In this document: piece by piece, positions 44,385 through 56,914 of the stretch
Layout of the letters: each line of letters opens with the position of its first letter
How positions within the stretch are numbered: the stretch's first letter is position 1
Assembly (NCBI GenBank): GCA_028583405.1
Contig: CM053249.1
Coordinates: 39,777,759 to 39,841,758, forward strand
DNA: 64,000 bases
Reading direction: 5' to 3'
Source of the DNA: Pogonophryne albipinna
Lineage: Eukaryota; Chordata; Actinopteri; Perciformes; Artedidraconidae
Notes under the pieces: model-generated
The model's database searches: none
The model's input: only the letters and a program-made list of their open reading frames with translations
Told to the model about the DNA's origin: nothing
Program-made: the position numbers and the translations under genes

Positions 44385-45502
44385 CAGGGTTGGGAGGGTT
44401 ACTTTGTAAATGTAATCAGTTACTGATTACTGAATACATGGCTCTGAAAGTAATCCGAATACAGTTACAGTTACGTGTCTTAAAACGTAATCAGATTACT
44501 TTTAGATTACTTTTGGATTACTTTCTTTTTCCATCACAGATGGGTATGTTTTGGTGAACAGGAGACACAAAAAGCAAAAAGAAACTGAACGTGATTTTAC
44601 AGTTTTAATGGCTTAGCACAACTAAAACATAACATCTGAAACGATGCAACAACATAATAAAGTTTTTGGGGATGCAGCTTGGGATGTGAGGAGTGAGGGA
44701 CACGGCTTAGAACGGGCGTGTCGCCTTCTGTCCTGCCAGTGTTGGCAGGACATGAAATAAAATGTCGAACTCGGACTTCATTTTAAGGACATTTCGGCCA
44801 GGGGTGTAGAGCGATATTTGTTTAACCACCGGATTGGCAAAACAGGAGAGTGTGTGCACCAGTCTTCCTTGATCTATGAATTCATGTCTGTGACACTCAC
44901 AGTATCTGCTGCCCACAGCTGTTTTATAGAAGGAACACCTCCTTCACTTCATGAAATCTCTGCAGCACCACGAGGCAGCGGGAGGGTTAACTCAGCCTCT
45001 GAGAAGACGAGCGCGCAGTGCCTTTCACGCACCGCCTTTCACGCACCGCCTTTCACGCACCGCCTTCGCTGTGTTTACCTTCAGAATCATAAGGCTAAAG
45101 AGCGACCGCAGGCTGATGTGTTTTAACCACAAACACCTCTATACACACACGACTTAAACGCAGACTTTTGTTCCTCCATGTTTCGTTGTTATTGTTTCAC
45201 TGAGCGGACCCGCCCCTTTTTTTTCAAACGCTCCCTTTTTTGGTCCATCTGCGGCGGTAAAAGTTTTTGTGCGCTGTGATGATTCGGCTGTACCTTTAGT
45301 AATGAATATTAAATGTTGTGAGGAAATCTTTCCACCAATAATTCCAATAAGTAATCCAAAATGTATTCACTTCAGGTTTACGAAAGTAACTGTAATCAGA
45401 TTACTCGTTTTTCAAATGTAACGCGAGCTGAATACAGTTACTTGATTTTTGTAATATGATTACGTAATGCCGTTACATGTATTCCGTTACAACCCAACCC
45501 TG
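44385..45502. mobile_element. Non-autonomous hAT element (CAGGGTTGGG)
   Basis: Ends cagggttgggagggttac and (inverted) cagggttgggttgtaacgg, with perfect 8-bp duplications ACTGTATA at 44377-44384 and 45503-45510. Subterminal parts are rich in gtaatc/gattac repeats. The interior 44771-45155 is shared with the element at 8170-10019. Confidence 0.9.
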
Positions 45503-45639
45503 ACTGTATATAATGAAAAGCTCTTTTACTATTGTATAGAATGTACCCCTTTTATCTGTGTATATAATAACTTTTCATAATCTTGTGTTCATAATAATGT
45601 TGTATAAGATGTTTATCGTTTTCATGGCATTCCAGAAAT

Positions 45640-45645
45640 AATAAA
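45640..45645 (+). terminator. AATAAA polyadenylation signal
   Basis: AATAAA within ccagaaataataaaaatt. It would serve the DUF6729-like gene about 220 bases after its stop if the hAT insertion is removed. Confidence 0.45.
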
Positions 45646-45834
45646 AATTAAAACTGCGGTCACAGAAGTGCGCGCAGTGATGAGCGGGCCCTCACGTTCG
45701 TTCGCCTGTCGGGGAGGGCAGCCGGTCGTCCCGGCGTCAAGCAGCCGCGCGCGAGTCCTCCAAATTGAGCCGTTTGTCATTTCTATACATTTTGTGTCCC
45801 AGGTCCTCCGGCAGTGAAACGGATGTCGGCGCGC

Positions 45835-46497
45835 CGTCTCGAAGGAAAACAATTTCTCTAAAGGCTCGTCGAGGATCGATTATCGAGAAGGCTGTCTGGA
45901 GGAGCCGTAACCGAGGATACACTGATTTAGAGGAGAAAGGAGAGAGGAGTCTCTCTGGAGGAGCTATAACCGAGGGTACACTGATGTATTCTCCGGAGTC
46001 GATTTCAGCCAACAGTGATGTTTAAAAGAGGCGTGACGCATGGCTGGACTTGTGTCAACGAAGCACAGCTCTGCAAACTGTTCCCGTTGTGATTTTAAGT
46101 TATTTAAGATGATGAAATGTGCATCAGACTTTCTGCCCTTTACCGTTTGTTTACTCACTCATCACATCTCCCCTGGATGTTAGGTTATGCTTTCATTGTG
46201 AGGCGATGTTTACAGTGAGAACAGCTGCTGAGGTCAGTGCAGAAATCAGAACAGTGTATAATATATATCGCTCAATAATATATGTAACAGGCCTACATTT
46301 CACACTTTATTTGTAGGCTTGAGGAGATATTTACAAATAAACAGTAGATATTTGTCATGAAACCATATAGTGCTTCACATAATAAAATATACAAGGGCTG
46401 TAGCCTGATATTTATTATATGCTTTAGGAGCTGTTTGTGTTTGTTGTACAATGTGTAGGAGTGTATGTGTGTGTTGTACATGGTGTAGGTGTGTGTG
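45835..46497. repeat. Diverged single arm of the foldback family
   Basis: Follows the order of the right arm near 628-829 and 6532-6830: ggctgtctggaggagccgta, ccgaggatacactgat, gcgtgacgcatggctggact, gcgatgtttacagtgagaac, caggcctacatt, gtgcttcacataataaaata, and the GT-rich end. Here the arm is uninterrupted at gtgagaacagctg, giving the empty site for the DIRS insertion seen at 829/6532. No matching left arm is adjacent. Confidence 0.8.
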
Positions 46498-47693
46498 CAG
46501 GGCCGGACTGGGACAATAAGTCAGGCCGGGAATTATACACCCAGCCAGGCCACTACCAGTTTTTTGTGCCATTTTGCTGGATTTATTTGTCAATATTTAC
46601 AGCGTTGCTGCCCGTAGTGATAGCCCTAGTTGAAATCTACTACCCAATAATAAACATATGGACATGGGTTATTATTTAAAAAAAATGTGCAAATCTATTT
46701 AGGAACCTATTCATGTGAACATATTTTAAGTGGGGGTGGACCTCAAACCCTATAGGGGGGTCCGGGGGCATGCTCCCCCGGTAAGATTTTTTTTTAAATG
46801 TTGGACTTAAATGCATCAATCTGGTGCATTTTGAGGGGGAAATAAAGAGACTACACCCATATGAAACAGAACTGTATACATTTAAATAATCATAAGAACA
46901 TGGCCATAACCAATAACATACCATATCCAATATGAAAAAACATTTAAACTTATATATTTATTTGTTTTTGGTTCATTTATAGTTGTGAGTGTGTCTGTGC
47001 TCCTGAATCAGCCTCTCCTGTCTCCCTCCTCTCCCCCTGCTCCTCTTTGAGGCAGCAGCAAAGACTAGTTTTAGCTCTCAACAAGTTTTAAAAGTTTATC
47101 TTACCTTTTTTCACCTAGTTAACATTTTATTTGTATTATTCATGCTATTTTACTAATCGCTCCTCCCTCAAATGGAAATATGTGTTTACATAAATGGTGA
47201 CCAAACCGTTTGAGACCCACTGAGAACTTAGACTAAGTTAACTATCTAGATTCTAAACACTCAGAGAGTCCTTTACCTCACCTGAGCTGTAGTTATCTCT
47301 CAGTCTGACAGCAGAGGACTCTCCCCCCACCTTGTTGTTGAAACAGCTCCTTATATCCGTTAGCGCAGCTAGCTAGCACCAGATGTTAACAACAACAATA
47401 CACGTAACCGGTGCACGCGCTTTCTCTCTCTCGCGCCACACATACACACACACCCTCCCGAGCTTGAATGACACACAGAGACCAATCGAGGGCATTAGTG
47501 TATGATCTGTATGAAAGTGGCCATGTCGGCAGGCCACATCATGTAGACAGCCAGTCTCCCTCTGTGAGGCAGAGTCAGACCCACATTTGCGCAGCGTTGC
47601 GTTCACAATACGTGTAAAAAAAAATCCTCAGGCCAGCAGGCCACTTAACAGGCCAGGCCATCGGGAAACCTCCCGATGGCCAGTCCGGGCCTG
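46498..47693. mobile_element. Non-autonomous hAT element (CAGGGCCGGACTGG)
   Basis: Ends cagggccggactggga and (inverted) caggcccggactggcc, with flanks tgtgtgtg on both sides (46490-46497 and 47694-47701). The duplication lies in simple repeat, so it is weaker evidence alone. No transposase. Confidence 0.82.
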
Positions 47694-47739
47694 TGTGTGT
47701 GTGTGTGTGTGTGAGAGTTGATGCGCCGGGCAGACAGGT

Positions 47740-49100
47740 AGTATGTGACATATAAATGGTCAAAAATTGTACATTCTCCGTTAACCTACGAGCTCCCCGT
47801 TCGAGTGAAGAACTATTCCTTCGCAATGTAGCATGACATTGGATATCCGCTTAAGTTGTCGTGGATTGGAATTGTTTCGATAATTTCCGTAGGAGGAGTT
47901 TGCAAAAATGTGCTTAAAATGCATGAAAAACACACATTCTTCAATATCGTCCACTTCCTGGGGGACGGGGCTAATAAAAGCTACTTAGAAATATGTCCGC
48001 AATCATAAGAGCAATATGTATACAGGTTTTCGTGAATATTGGAAAAACTATATGCGAATAGTTGAGTAATTTGTGACAAAATGTGTATTCGCTGTTAGCT
48101 TACGACCTCCACGATTGAGCTATCAAAAATGTACTTCGCAATTAAGCATCATATTGAATAGGGGCTGAACTTGTCCTGGATTGGAATTTTTCCGATCATT
48201 CCCCTAGGAGGAGTTCGCAAGAATGTGCTTAAAATGCATGAAAAACGCACATTTTTCAAAATGGCCGACTTCTTGGGGGGCGGGGCTAATGGAAGCTAAT
48301 TAGAAATATGTCCGCAATTCCATGAGGAATGTCTGTGCCAAAATTCGTGAAGTTCTGAGAAACTATATGTGACTACCACACAATAGTGAGCAGTTTTTTT
48401 GAAAAATGACGTGTTTTTTTTACATTCTCGAAAAGGTCGTGGGCTGTGACGTGTATCCCAAGTTTTGCGTCCAAAGCTCATTTAATGCTATCACAATACA
48501 AAAAAAAGGTATAGACCACGCCCACATTCTGCATTTGTTGCGACACTTTAAATCTCAGCTCGTAGTCACCCCCAGAGTATGTGTAAAAAAAATAAAAAAT
48601 GATTTCGTCCATCCGTTCTTGAGTTATAAATATTGTCCAAAATGAAAATGCTTTGGTGTGCCTATTCCCCAAAACAGACTGAACCTATCCACCAAAATCT
48701 GTGGTGAATGGATACATTGTTGATGAGTTATGAGCATTTATTTCTAAGCCCCGCCTTTTTGCGAGGACGTTTTGATTCATGACGGCAATATTTATCGCCT
48801 GAACATGCTCATTTTCTACGGTAATGTGTCTGACCCTCCACCAATGCTGTATACGAAGTTTAGTGTTGAAAAACAAAAAATTGAAATTTAAGTGAATATT
48901 TAACTGTTTTGAACATTATGCTAATTAATCATTTAAAAAAGGTAGGCGGAGCTTAGGGTTCCAAGAGGATTATGTGTAGAGCACCTCCACCCGGATATGT
49001 GTGCAAAATGTCAGGTCTATGTAATATGACTATGTAACTTTTTCCAAAATTATTTACATATAGGTGGCGCTAGCGAGCATGTTGGACAATTTGCACCCAT
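47740..49100. repeat. Unclassified interspersed repeat with 315-bp internal duplication
   Basis: Two tandem units share aggaggagttygcaa, tgtgcttaaaatgcatgaaa and gaaatatgtccgcaat (for example at 47911 and 48226, offset 315). The rest contains phrases such as ccgttcttgagttataaat and aggtggcgctagcgagcatg. The family resumes at 49330 and ends in ggttcctcgcacttcgtgct (49432). No coding frame or terminal repeat was recognised. Confidence 0.6.
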
Positions 49101-49109
49101 TTGTAATGT

Positions 49110-49330
49110 TTCCATGTTGTGATTGGACATGAAAGACTCAACTTGCTGGACGTTAACAGGGTTTATTCACCAGTGTTGGCTCACACACGTTATACATGCT
49201 TATTGTGCACTTCATCACTGCTAGTATATCTATATGCTGTGTAGACAGCAGGGGGCGCAGTTATACTGAGAGCACAATACATTCACATGAATATCACACC
49301 ATTGACTCCAGAATGTTGCAATTTTTACCG
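49110..49330. other. Insertion carrying a CTCF-like motif
   Basis: Unique-looking sequence that interrupts the 47.7-49.5 kb repeat. Bases 49247-49261 read cagcagggggcgcag, matching the CTCF core ASYAGRKGGC on the plus strand. Confidence 0.5.
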
Positions 49331-49695
49331 GTCCTGGCGTCCGTGCAAAATCATACAACTTTTGGAGCGTCCTAAAGGCTTCAAAAGCAGGAAAGATGGT
49401 GACTAATAAGAAGAATTCCTACAATAACAATAGGTTCCTCGCACTTCGTGCTAGGACGCCGTTGGGTCCTAGCGCTCCTTGCTCGGGCCCTAACAATATG
49501 GGAAAGCATACGTTTACTTGTGTTTTTGTTTTTCTATGCTAAAAGTAAAAAAAAAATGTAAATGGGTGAAAATTAATGAAAATTAAATGGGTTTATTGGC
49601 CTTAGAGTATTATAAAGTCTCCTTTTTTCCCCCTCCTTTTCCCCCCTTCTTTTCCACTTCTTTCCCCCACTCTAGCAGTTCCTTTTGCCCCATTT

Positions 49696-49890
49696 TTGGC
49701 CGAGTGGATAATGTGCTGGACTTCGAACCGGAGGGTAGCAAGTTCGAGTCCCACTGCAGTCAGCATGTCGTTGTGGCCCTGGGCAAGACACATCACCTCA
49801 AATTGCTCCTGTGGGGATTGTCCACAGTATTGAATGTATGTAAGTCGCTTTGGATAAAAGTGTCTAACAAATTACATGTAATGAACACAG
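49696..49890 (+). repeat. tRNA-derived SINE with L2-like tail
   Basis: Head tggccgagtggataatgtgc (A box) and caagttcgagtcccactg (B box), then a body and the tail taagtcgctttggataaaag then gtctaacaaattacatgtaa. That tail is shared by fish SINEs mobilised by L2-type LINEs. It is not a working tRNA gene: the acceptor stem does not pair. Confidence 0.75.
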
Positions 49891-50250
49891 AGAGAGGACC
49901 TGCAGAGAAAACAGTTAGAGACAAGTCTTTGTTTATTTACTAACTATCTATAAATAAAACCAAACCAACTAATAATTCATCACACCAGCTAACATAATTT
50001 GTCTTAGGATACTTGCTGCACTGCATATTAATACATCCAAAGCACTGTGCACAGGAGGAGAAATACAATAATGTTGCACTTACTGATACAGTATTCTGTA
50101 AAGCAGCATTATAAATAAGCTTATGTAAAACATGTGTTCCCAGTGTATACAACACAATATATTTGCATTTTAAACACTACACTAATTATCTGAAGGAGCT
50201 TTGTGTGCTGAATGTTACTGTATGGCTATTACTTCCTGATTGAATGTAAC
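49891..50250. other. Unassigned AT-rich sequence
   Basis: No repeat end, RNA gene or supported frame was seen. Confidence 0.35.
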
Positions 50251-50582
50251 GAATATAAAGTATTCAATTTCAACTTACGAAATTGCAATTGTTGATATCA
50301 GAAATACAATTATTACTAGTTATAATTCAATTTTTATTTATAACTAGTTACAATTGAATTCCTGATATCAAAAAATGATTTTGAACTAGTTCAAATTGTA
50401 TTTCTGATATACGATGCAAATCTCACTAGTTAAAATCACATTTCTGATATCAGAAATACACATTACAACTAGTTACAATTGAATTTCTGATATCAAGAAT
50501 TCGCATTCTAACTAGTTAAAATTCAATTTTTGATGTCAGAAATAAACATTATTACTAATAAGAATTGAATTTTTGATATCCT
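50250..50582. repeat. Array of palindromic monomers (GATATC / ACTAGT)
   Basis: Five to six units of about 60 bp. Each alternates a palindrome centred on GATATC (tttctgatatcagaaat) with one centred on ACTAGT (taactagttacaattgaatt). Units are imperfect and can pair with themselves or each other. Family unknown. Confidence 0.8.
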
Positions 50583-51422
50583 CCAATGGCAAGATGCAGA
50601 TGTTTAGCAGGTATAATGCTGGCCATGTTCACTATCTCAGTTTAGGATGTCCAAAGTGATAACGATCTATCCTGAAGTGTATATGGTTGTTTGTACCAAA
50701 TTCCAAAGCAATCAATAAATCAGTTATATTTATTCTATTAAAACTGCATGCCAACCTCATGATAGAACATAAAGGTCCCCTATTATACTGTTTTTCAGCA
50801 ATATATTATAGGTCTTAGACAGGCACGTGCACACATAGACATCAAAGTGGGCTTGAGCCCCTGCCCTTTTTCTTCCTCCAGAGAAAGAGCCCTTTTACCC
50901 CCCTTTTTGTATTTTTTATAAATGAATATATATCTACTGCTGTTTGCGCACAGTTTCCCTTTCCAAAAATATATTGATTGAATACAACATTTAAATATCA
51001 GGTCGGGAGATTAGACTGTGAAGTTCCGTAGCTCTCCCTCCCTCCTTCCACGTATCGCAGACAGACAGGTAGCAGCACCTCCCACTTTACCATGTTATGC
51101 CGGCTTTTCTTGGCTTGTTTGAAGGTGAGTGGTGATGAACAAATTACTAAACTGCCAGTGCCTCGAGTTTACAGCTAATTAGCTAAAAGACAATAACAAA
51201 TATAGTTAACTAAGGTAGGCTACTAGCTAATGGATAAGTTAGCTCAAGGTTTAGGCAATGTATCGTGGGCATACATCTCTAGGTCGTCCTCAGACGAGCC
51301 CTCCATCGTTGCTTCCAGTCATCCCGGTTCTCCATACATCTGGCCAGTTCATTGGTACTTTGTGCTCCTACGTCATTAGGACACGTCATACATGCTAATG
51401 TACTGTACTTAAGGGGAGACAC
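50583..51422. other. Mixed repeat fragments
   Basis: Contains ataaaggtcccctattatac (50770), which resembles the ends of the TTAA-type elements, and aggcacgtgcacacatagac (50821), a possible hAT end. No partner end was located. A mini-exon-like ATG with a GTGAGT donor at 51092-51126 is noted but not supported. Confidence 0.4.
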
Positions 51423-51426
51423 TTAA

Positions 51427-52188
51427 AGGTGACATGTCATGCTTTTCCGGTTATCACCCGTCCCCTTGTGTGTTATGAAGGTTTTTATGCATGTAAATGG
51501 TGTGCAGAGTCAAAACCCTCAAAGTACACCATGTAGCGAGTAAAACTCTAAAACAGAAAATACCTCTCCAAAACCCCTCGTTGGAGATACGTCACTGTCC
51601 ATTTGATTCTTCCGGGTACATCATGATGTCATGTCGTCCCCGGAACGAAATGGACCAATCCGTGGAACCGTTACGTTACGTCCGCGGAGCCGTTACGTTA
51701 AGCCCCCGCTGATTGGTCCAAATTGACCAATCCACGGACTTCCTCACACACTCAGTGCAGGCAGCTCTGCTGATTTCTCCTCCCTGCTGCAGGCTGATAA
51801 CAAGTTGGGATCGCGGCGAAATTCTCTCCGCAGACCCATTCTCACAGCGTTTATCAACCTTTTTCTTACTCAATATCAAGCCACACTTATTGTTTTTACT
51901 TCGGCTGTGACTTTCGCTGTGTATCGCTAAACAAGGAAATCACACCTCCACGGAGCTCAGCGCGATACACAACGTCCCGACCAATCGGAGCACACTGGGC
52001 TCACAGGGAGGGGGGGGGGCAAGAGCTGCAACGAGCCGTTTAGTGGAGAGAGTGAATACACATACTTTACAGAGATGCTGTATGCGAAACCAATGTGAGT
52101 TTGGAAAATTGCACAGTATAAATCTATTCTAGTAGACCTCAACAATGGAATTATGATCAGTGGAAATGGCCATGACATGGGACCTTTA
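51427..52188. mobile_element. TTAA-type element (copy 2)
   Basis: Ends aggtgacatgtcatgctttt and (inverted) aggtcccatgtcatggcc, flanked by TTAA on both sides (51423-51426 and 52189-52192). The left 120 bases closely match the left end of 20214-21056 (ggttatcaccygtcccttgtg, aaccctcaaagtacacc, gtagcgagtaaaac). The interior differs. Confidence 0.78.
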
Positions 52189-52498
52189 AAGTGAATACAG
52201 TAAAATGTGTATCTAATAACGTCATCACAATCGCCACATTGATATGCAAATGAGGCGTTAACCAGGCCTAAAATGTGCTAATTTGCATGCAGTTACCAGG
52301 ACATTACAGGTGAAAAGGATAAAACAAAAAAACATCACCTCACAACTTCCCCAGATAGTTACTTACGTCAAGTCAGTATTTCCCCCTTAAATGTTATGTT
52401 TAAATATGCAGATTAGCTTTAAATCTATAGATGAATTCAGACATGGTAAAACGAACACCATGTATGTGTTTCTTGGAGGCTTTCTTTCCATTAGAGTG

Positions 52499-53277
52499 TG
52501 TTAGAAATTAAAATCAATGTTTTGATAGCATAATGAACCATAAAACATACCGTCAGTTTAAAAGCTGTTTTATACTGAAAAACCAGAAGTTCCTGTGCAC
52601 AACCAGTTGTTAAGCTTTTATTCTGAAAATCCTTCATCTCCGGTTAGCATTTAGCATGAGGCTAATATACCATTTACTATAGAGGTGAATTTAGCAGCGA
52701 TATGATATGATGTTGCACACTGAAACCTACTGATTTCAACACTACAACTACAGACGTCGAGATATTATTATTGTTGTTGAATATTAAATGAAGGTACAGT
52801 TTATTTGAGTACGTTATTGTTTACAGATGTGGGTAGCATGTAACGACCAGAAACCAAACTGCCGTGGAGTATTTCCTGTATTTTTTGGAGTATTGATTAC
52901 AGCGTTTAGAATGTGTTAAATGAAAAGTCATGAAAGAGTTAAGGAAGAGAAAAGGCGTGTTTAGATATATATTGAATGTACAATGTCTGTATCCTCTGAT
53001 ATGCAAAACAACGGACATTAAAACGTGGAGAGCCGGCCCGCAGGGAGGAGCCAGCAGAGGATATAAAAACAGCGGGACCTGAGGGGTTCGGCCTCTTTCT
53101 TCACTTGCCAGATCCCAGAGACAGAGCTGCTTTTTCTGTCGAACAAAATCCTGTTTGTAACATAACCGCGCCTTTATTTTTAATTAAAGTACCAATTTGA
53201 CACCATCTCAGAGACTCCATTTAGTCTCCTTTTTAAGCTTCTCTCCTGAACCACGAGAATAACATACACGGATAACA
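52499..53277 (+). repeat. ERV 5' LTR
   Basis: 779 bp, TGTTAG..GATAACA. A TATAAAA box is at 53062-53068, with the likely RNA start about 30 bases later in a CT-rich stretch. The first 375 bases match the 3' copy almost base for base. Confidence 0.9.
53062..53068 (+). promoter_or_regulatory. TATA box of ERV 5' LTR
   Basis: TATAAAA preceded by GC-rich DNA (gagccggcccgcagggagg) in the U3 position. Confidence 0.7.
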
Positions 53278-55324
53278 ATTGGTGCCCGCTGACGTGATTT
53301 TCGTAGGACCGGGAGAGACTAACAACCAGCTGTTTGCCGGGAACGCGGCGTCCTTTCAGACACACAACGAACTCGAAAGACTTGGTAAGAGGAAACCTGT
53401 TATGTCGAATTCCTCATAGTTTATGCAGGACAATGTTAAATGTGTGTGTCTGACGGAGGCCAGCGGATCCTGAAAATAGCTGTGCATTTAATGTTAAAAC
53501 AACCAAATTTATAACAATAAGAATTATATACCTTGGGGCGTTGCTTTGTCACAAGCAGGGTGAGTTCAAATTTCTTCTTTTTCTTACATTTAACCCTGCA
53601 TGCTATTAATTTGTGTGTGTGTGTAGTATTTTAAATATAAAGGTATGTGGTCATTGTACTTCGGGTAGGTGTCTTGTTGTGTTTTCATGTAGGTGTCTCT
53701 CGTTACGTTAGTAGTTAGTTAGCCTATGACGTAAGGATCTATGGGACATAGCGAATTGGTTAAGGACCAAGTAATTGAAAACCAACAAGGCATAGCGAAT
53801 CAACTTAGGGTTGAGTAACTGAAGACAGTGCTAGTCAAAAACAGTTGAGAACTGTTTTAAAAAAGTCCTTTTTGAGAAAAAGGCTTGATTAAGGTGTAAG
53901 CCTTTATCAGTGGTCATAACTGTTCTATTTTCAACCAAGATATTGCGGGTGGAATACGGTATTTGGAATTACAGCAGCATTACGTTAAATTGACGACGGT
54001 CATTTAATAGTCGCCGATAGGTTTCCATATTACTCCCACCTAACGTGTCTAAATGGCAGCAGTTGACCAATAGTGGACTATAAAGTCAAATAATACGTAG
54101 ATAGGTTTATAGCTTATGCATAAGGGTTCCTAACTTTAAGTGATGATATCAATAAGATAAAGCCCATTTTTCATAGTAAACTAGATAGAAATGTTATTTT
54201 AAACTACAGTGTTGTTTTGTGTTGAATTTTCTTGACAAGATTGCACCCCGCCATTATTTAAACTCCCCTGTGAGAGACACGAGGTGTGTTTTCAAATCCC
54301 TTTGTTCTTCAGGTTAGAGGTTGGAAAATCAGTTGCCATCTTGTCTTGCCCTCATGTTGAAAATAAGCTACACGGCAGTCGCCATTTCGTGAAATGCTAA
54401 TTGAAAGTACTCTGTTTGTTTTTACACACTCAGTCGCACTCACATGAGGCTAGGCACTCCATATTGAGAAGGACAAATCATATTTCTTGGCAGTTGGAAC
54501 TATAAAATAGACAGGTTATCTTACCGTGGGAAGTTTGGTATTTGTAGGAGTCTGGTTTTGGAAGTATTCTTGTTTGCAAGTGCGTATTGGCGGTTTTTTG
54601 AATATTCTTGTTTGCAAATGTGTTTTGGCGGTTATGTGCTGTGTTGTTTAACCATATTCTAATTTTCTTCCCATTTTTAAGGAAATAAGTGTCTTCTTGT
54701 TAAAAAAGGTCAGTTTTGCAACAGCTATCCCTAGTGGATTGAGCTGGAAATTACAACAGCGCACTCTGCGGGTAATACAGAATTATTACAAAGATACTAT
54801 AACATTTTGAAGTTTGATTTTAAGTGTTATGAATGAACACATGTGCCAATCGCCAGGATAGAATTACAAAGTGGTTTCTAATTAAAAGATGAGAAACTTT
54901 ACATAATAGACTTTCAAACTAGACTGTAGAATATTCAAACACCAATTTATTGAAGCTAACACAAGTTATGGCATTTGCATAATTCAATACACGTCGGTAT
55001 GCACTGAACACACTGGATTTAGATTTTCATCCGATTTCTATTTTCATATTTCAAAAGTCAAAACCATAGACTGAACAATTTTTATTTTAAAATTTCAGAT
55101 TTTAAAATGTGCATAATTTTTATCTTTTAATTTACTTTATTAATATTTTACAAAAAACTTAAATCATAATAATAAAAAAATATATAACTTTTAAAAAAAT
55201 GATAAAAAATAAATAAAATAACTTAAAAAAAACAAAAAACACCCAGATTTAAAGTTAAGTTCGGATGACATAGGATATTATTTATCAGGAACGAAGGTGC
55301 TAGTCGGAGGATTAGTGTTTCAAT
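53278..55324 (+). other. ERV leader and decayed 5' gag region
   Basis: AT-rich with no frame above 60 codons in the sense direction. A splice-donor-like site (cttggtaagagg, about 53382) follows the leader. Expected matrix and capsid coding was not recognised. Confidence 0.5.
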
Positions 55325-56865
55325 TAGGGCTGAACGATATACCGTGTCATGGCGATAACCGCGGTATGCGCATGCGCGGTATTCACACCGCAGGGACGTG
55401 CGGTTTTATTCTTCTTTTTTTTAAAATGCTAACGCACTTTAGCACAGAATTCAAATAAAGATACCCTTATTACTTATCGAAACTGCACATACAATATATC
55501 CGATTAAAGCTGAGACTCCACAGATTATTTAAGTATAGTATCTAAGCGATCCAATCTCGCAACAGGGAAAGCAAACACAGACATCACAACACGTACCTTT
55601 TACGGAGCTTTTACTGGAGATCGTCTCACCGTAGCTGTCAATCTGATCAAAAGACGTGTTCAATGGCATTAAAACGAGAAAGAAAAAACGCGGCTGAATC
55701 GGTTGATCCATAGGTTGATAATGTATCTGTGGCTTTGAAGCAATTGTTTATAATCCATAATTCCATTTTTATGTAAAAATCGGAGCCCAAAAGTTAGCTG
55801 CTAATGGTAGCCACCAGAGTGTATGCAGCTTCCGGTTTTGGCTACGCGTCACTCTCACTCCTTATTTGTTTATGTGTTGGTGTGTGTAGAACTTCCCCTG
55901 CATGCACAGCAAACTACCAATCACAATCATTCTTGATCAGATGACAGCAGGCCCCGCCCCGCTAGTTTTGCAGACCATCAAAACACTGGTAAAAAATGAG
56001 CGAGGCACAGGAGGACAATACCGGAACCGGAGAGAATGAAGATTTACTTCCAAGAAGCTTCCTATAGTTTAATGGGTCGTAACAAATACGTTTAATCTCT
56101 TGGATCCCTTACCACTCTTCTTCATTCACAGATGAACCCCCTTATTTGAGGGTAAGCAACATGCCAAGACCGGAAGCAGCAGCCACTCTGGTGGCTACCA
56201 TTAGCAGCTAACTTTTGCGCTGCGATATTTACATAAAAATTGAATTATGGATTATAAATTAAATCATTTTTTTTATACAGAGACGTTAAAAACCTATGGA
56301 TTAACCGATTCAGCCGCGTTTTTTCTTTCTCGTTTTAATGCCATTGAACACGTCTTTTGATCAGATTGACAGCTACGGTGAGACATCTCCCCTAGAAGCT
56401 ACGTAAAGGTACGTGTTGTGATGTCTGAGTTTGCTTTCCCTGTTGCGAGATCAGATCACTCAGTGATGATAATATATACCTAAATAATCTGTGGAACCTC
56501 AGCTTTAATCGGATATCTTGTATGTGCAGCTACGATAAGTAATAAGGGTATCTTTTATCTTGAGTTCTGTGCCAAAGTGCGTTAGCATTTTTCGCTCAGG
56601 GGTCATTTAGATGCTTCTTATGAGACTTGTGTTTTGTTTTGGTAAAAATAGTTTGTATCGTCAGTTAGCTGAGATTATTTCCGTTAATCTGGTATAACAC
56701 ATTAATAGGTTCTTAAATATTACGATCTCCTGAGACACTGTCGTGAAAAAAAAAGTAAAGTACCCGCGTGGACTTTGGGGTTTAACAGGTTAAAAAAACC
56801 GCAATATATACCGCAGGGGGGGAAAAAATCGCGGTGTCAGTTTTTTTCAATACCGTGCAGCCCTA
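55325..56865. mobile_element. hAT foldback element nested in ERV
   Basis: Ends tagggctgaacgatatac and (inverted) tagggctgcacggtattg, with perfect 8-bp duplications GTTTCAAT at 55317-55324 and 56866-56873. The interior is a long imperfect inverted repeat: about 55440-55850 pairs with about 56180-56590, for example gccattgaacacgtcttttg with its complement. No transposase. Confidence 0.9.
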
Positions 56866-56914
56866 GTTTCAATCTTTGATAACTTAATAATATTCATTCG
56901 AATAGGAAGAGAGC

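Noticed and set aside
49696..49770. Possible tRNA gene
   Set aside because: A and B boxes are present but the cloverleaf does not close, and the body and tail are those of a SINE. The same holds for 17545.
51092..51126. Mini-exon ATG..TTGAAG with GTGAGT donor
   Set aside because: Only 11 codons, no second exon, and the surroundings are repeat fragments.
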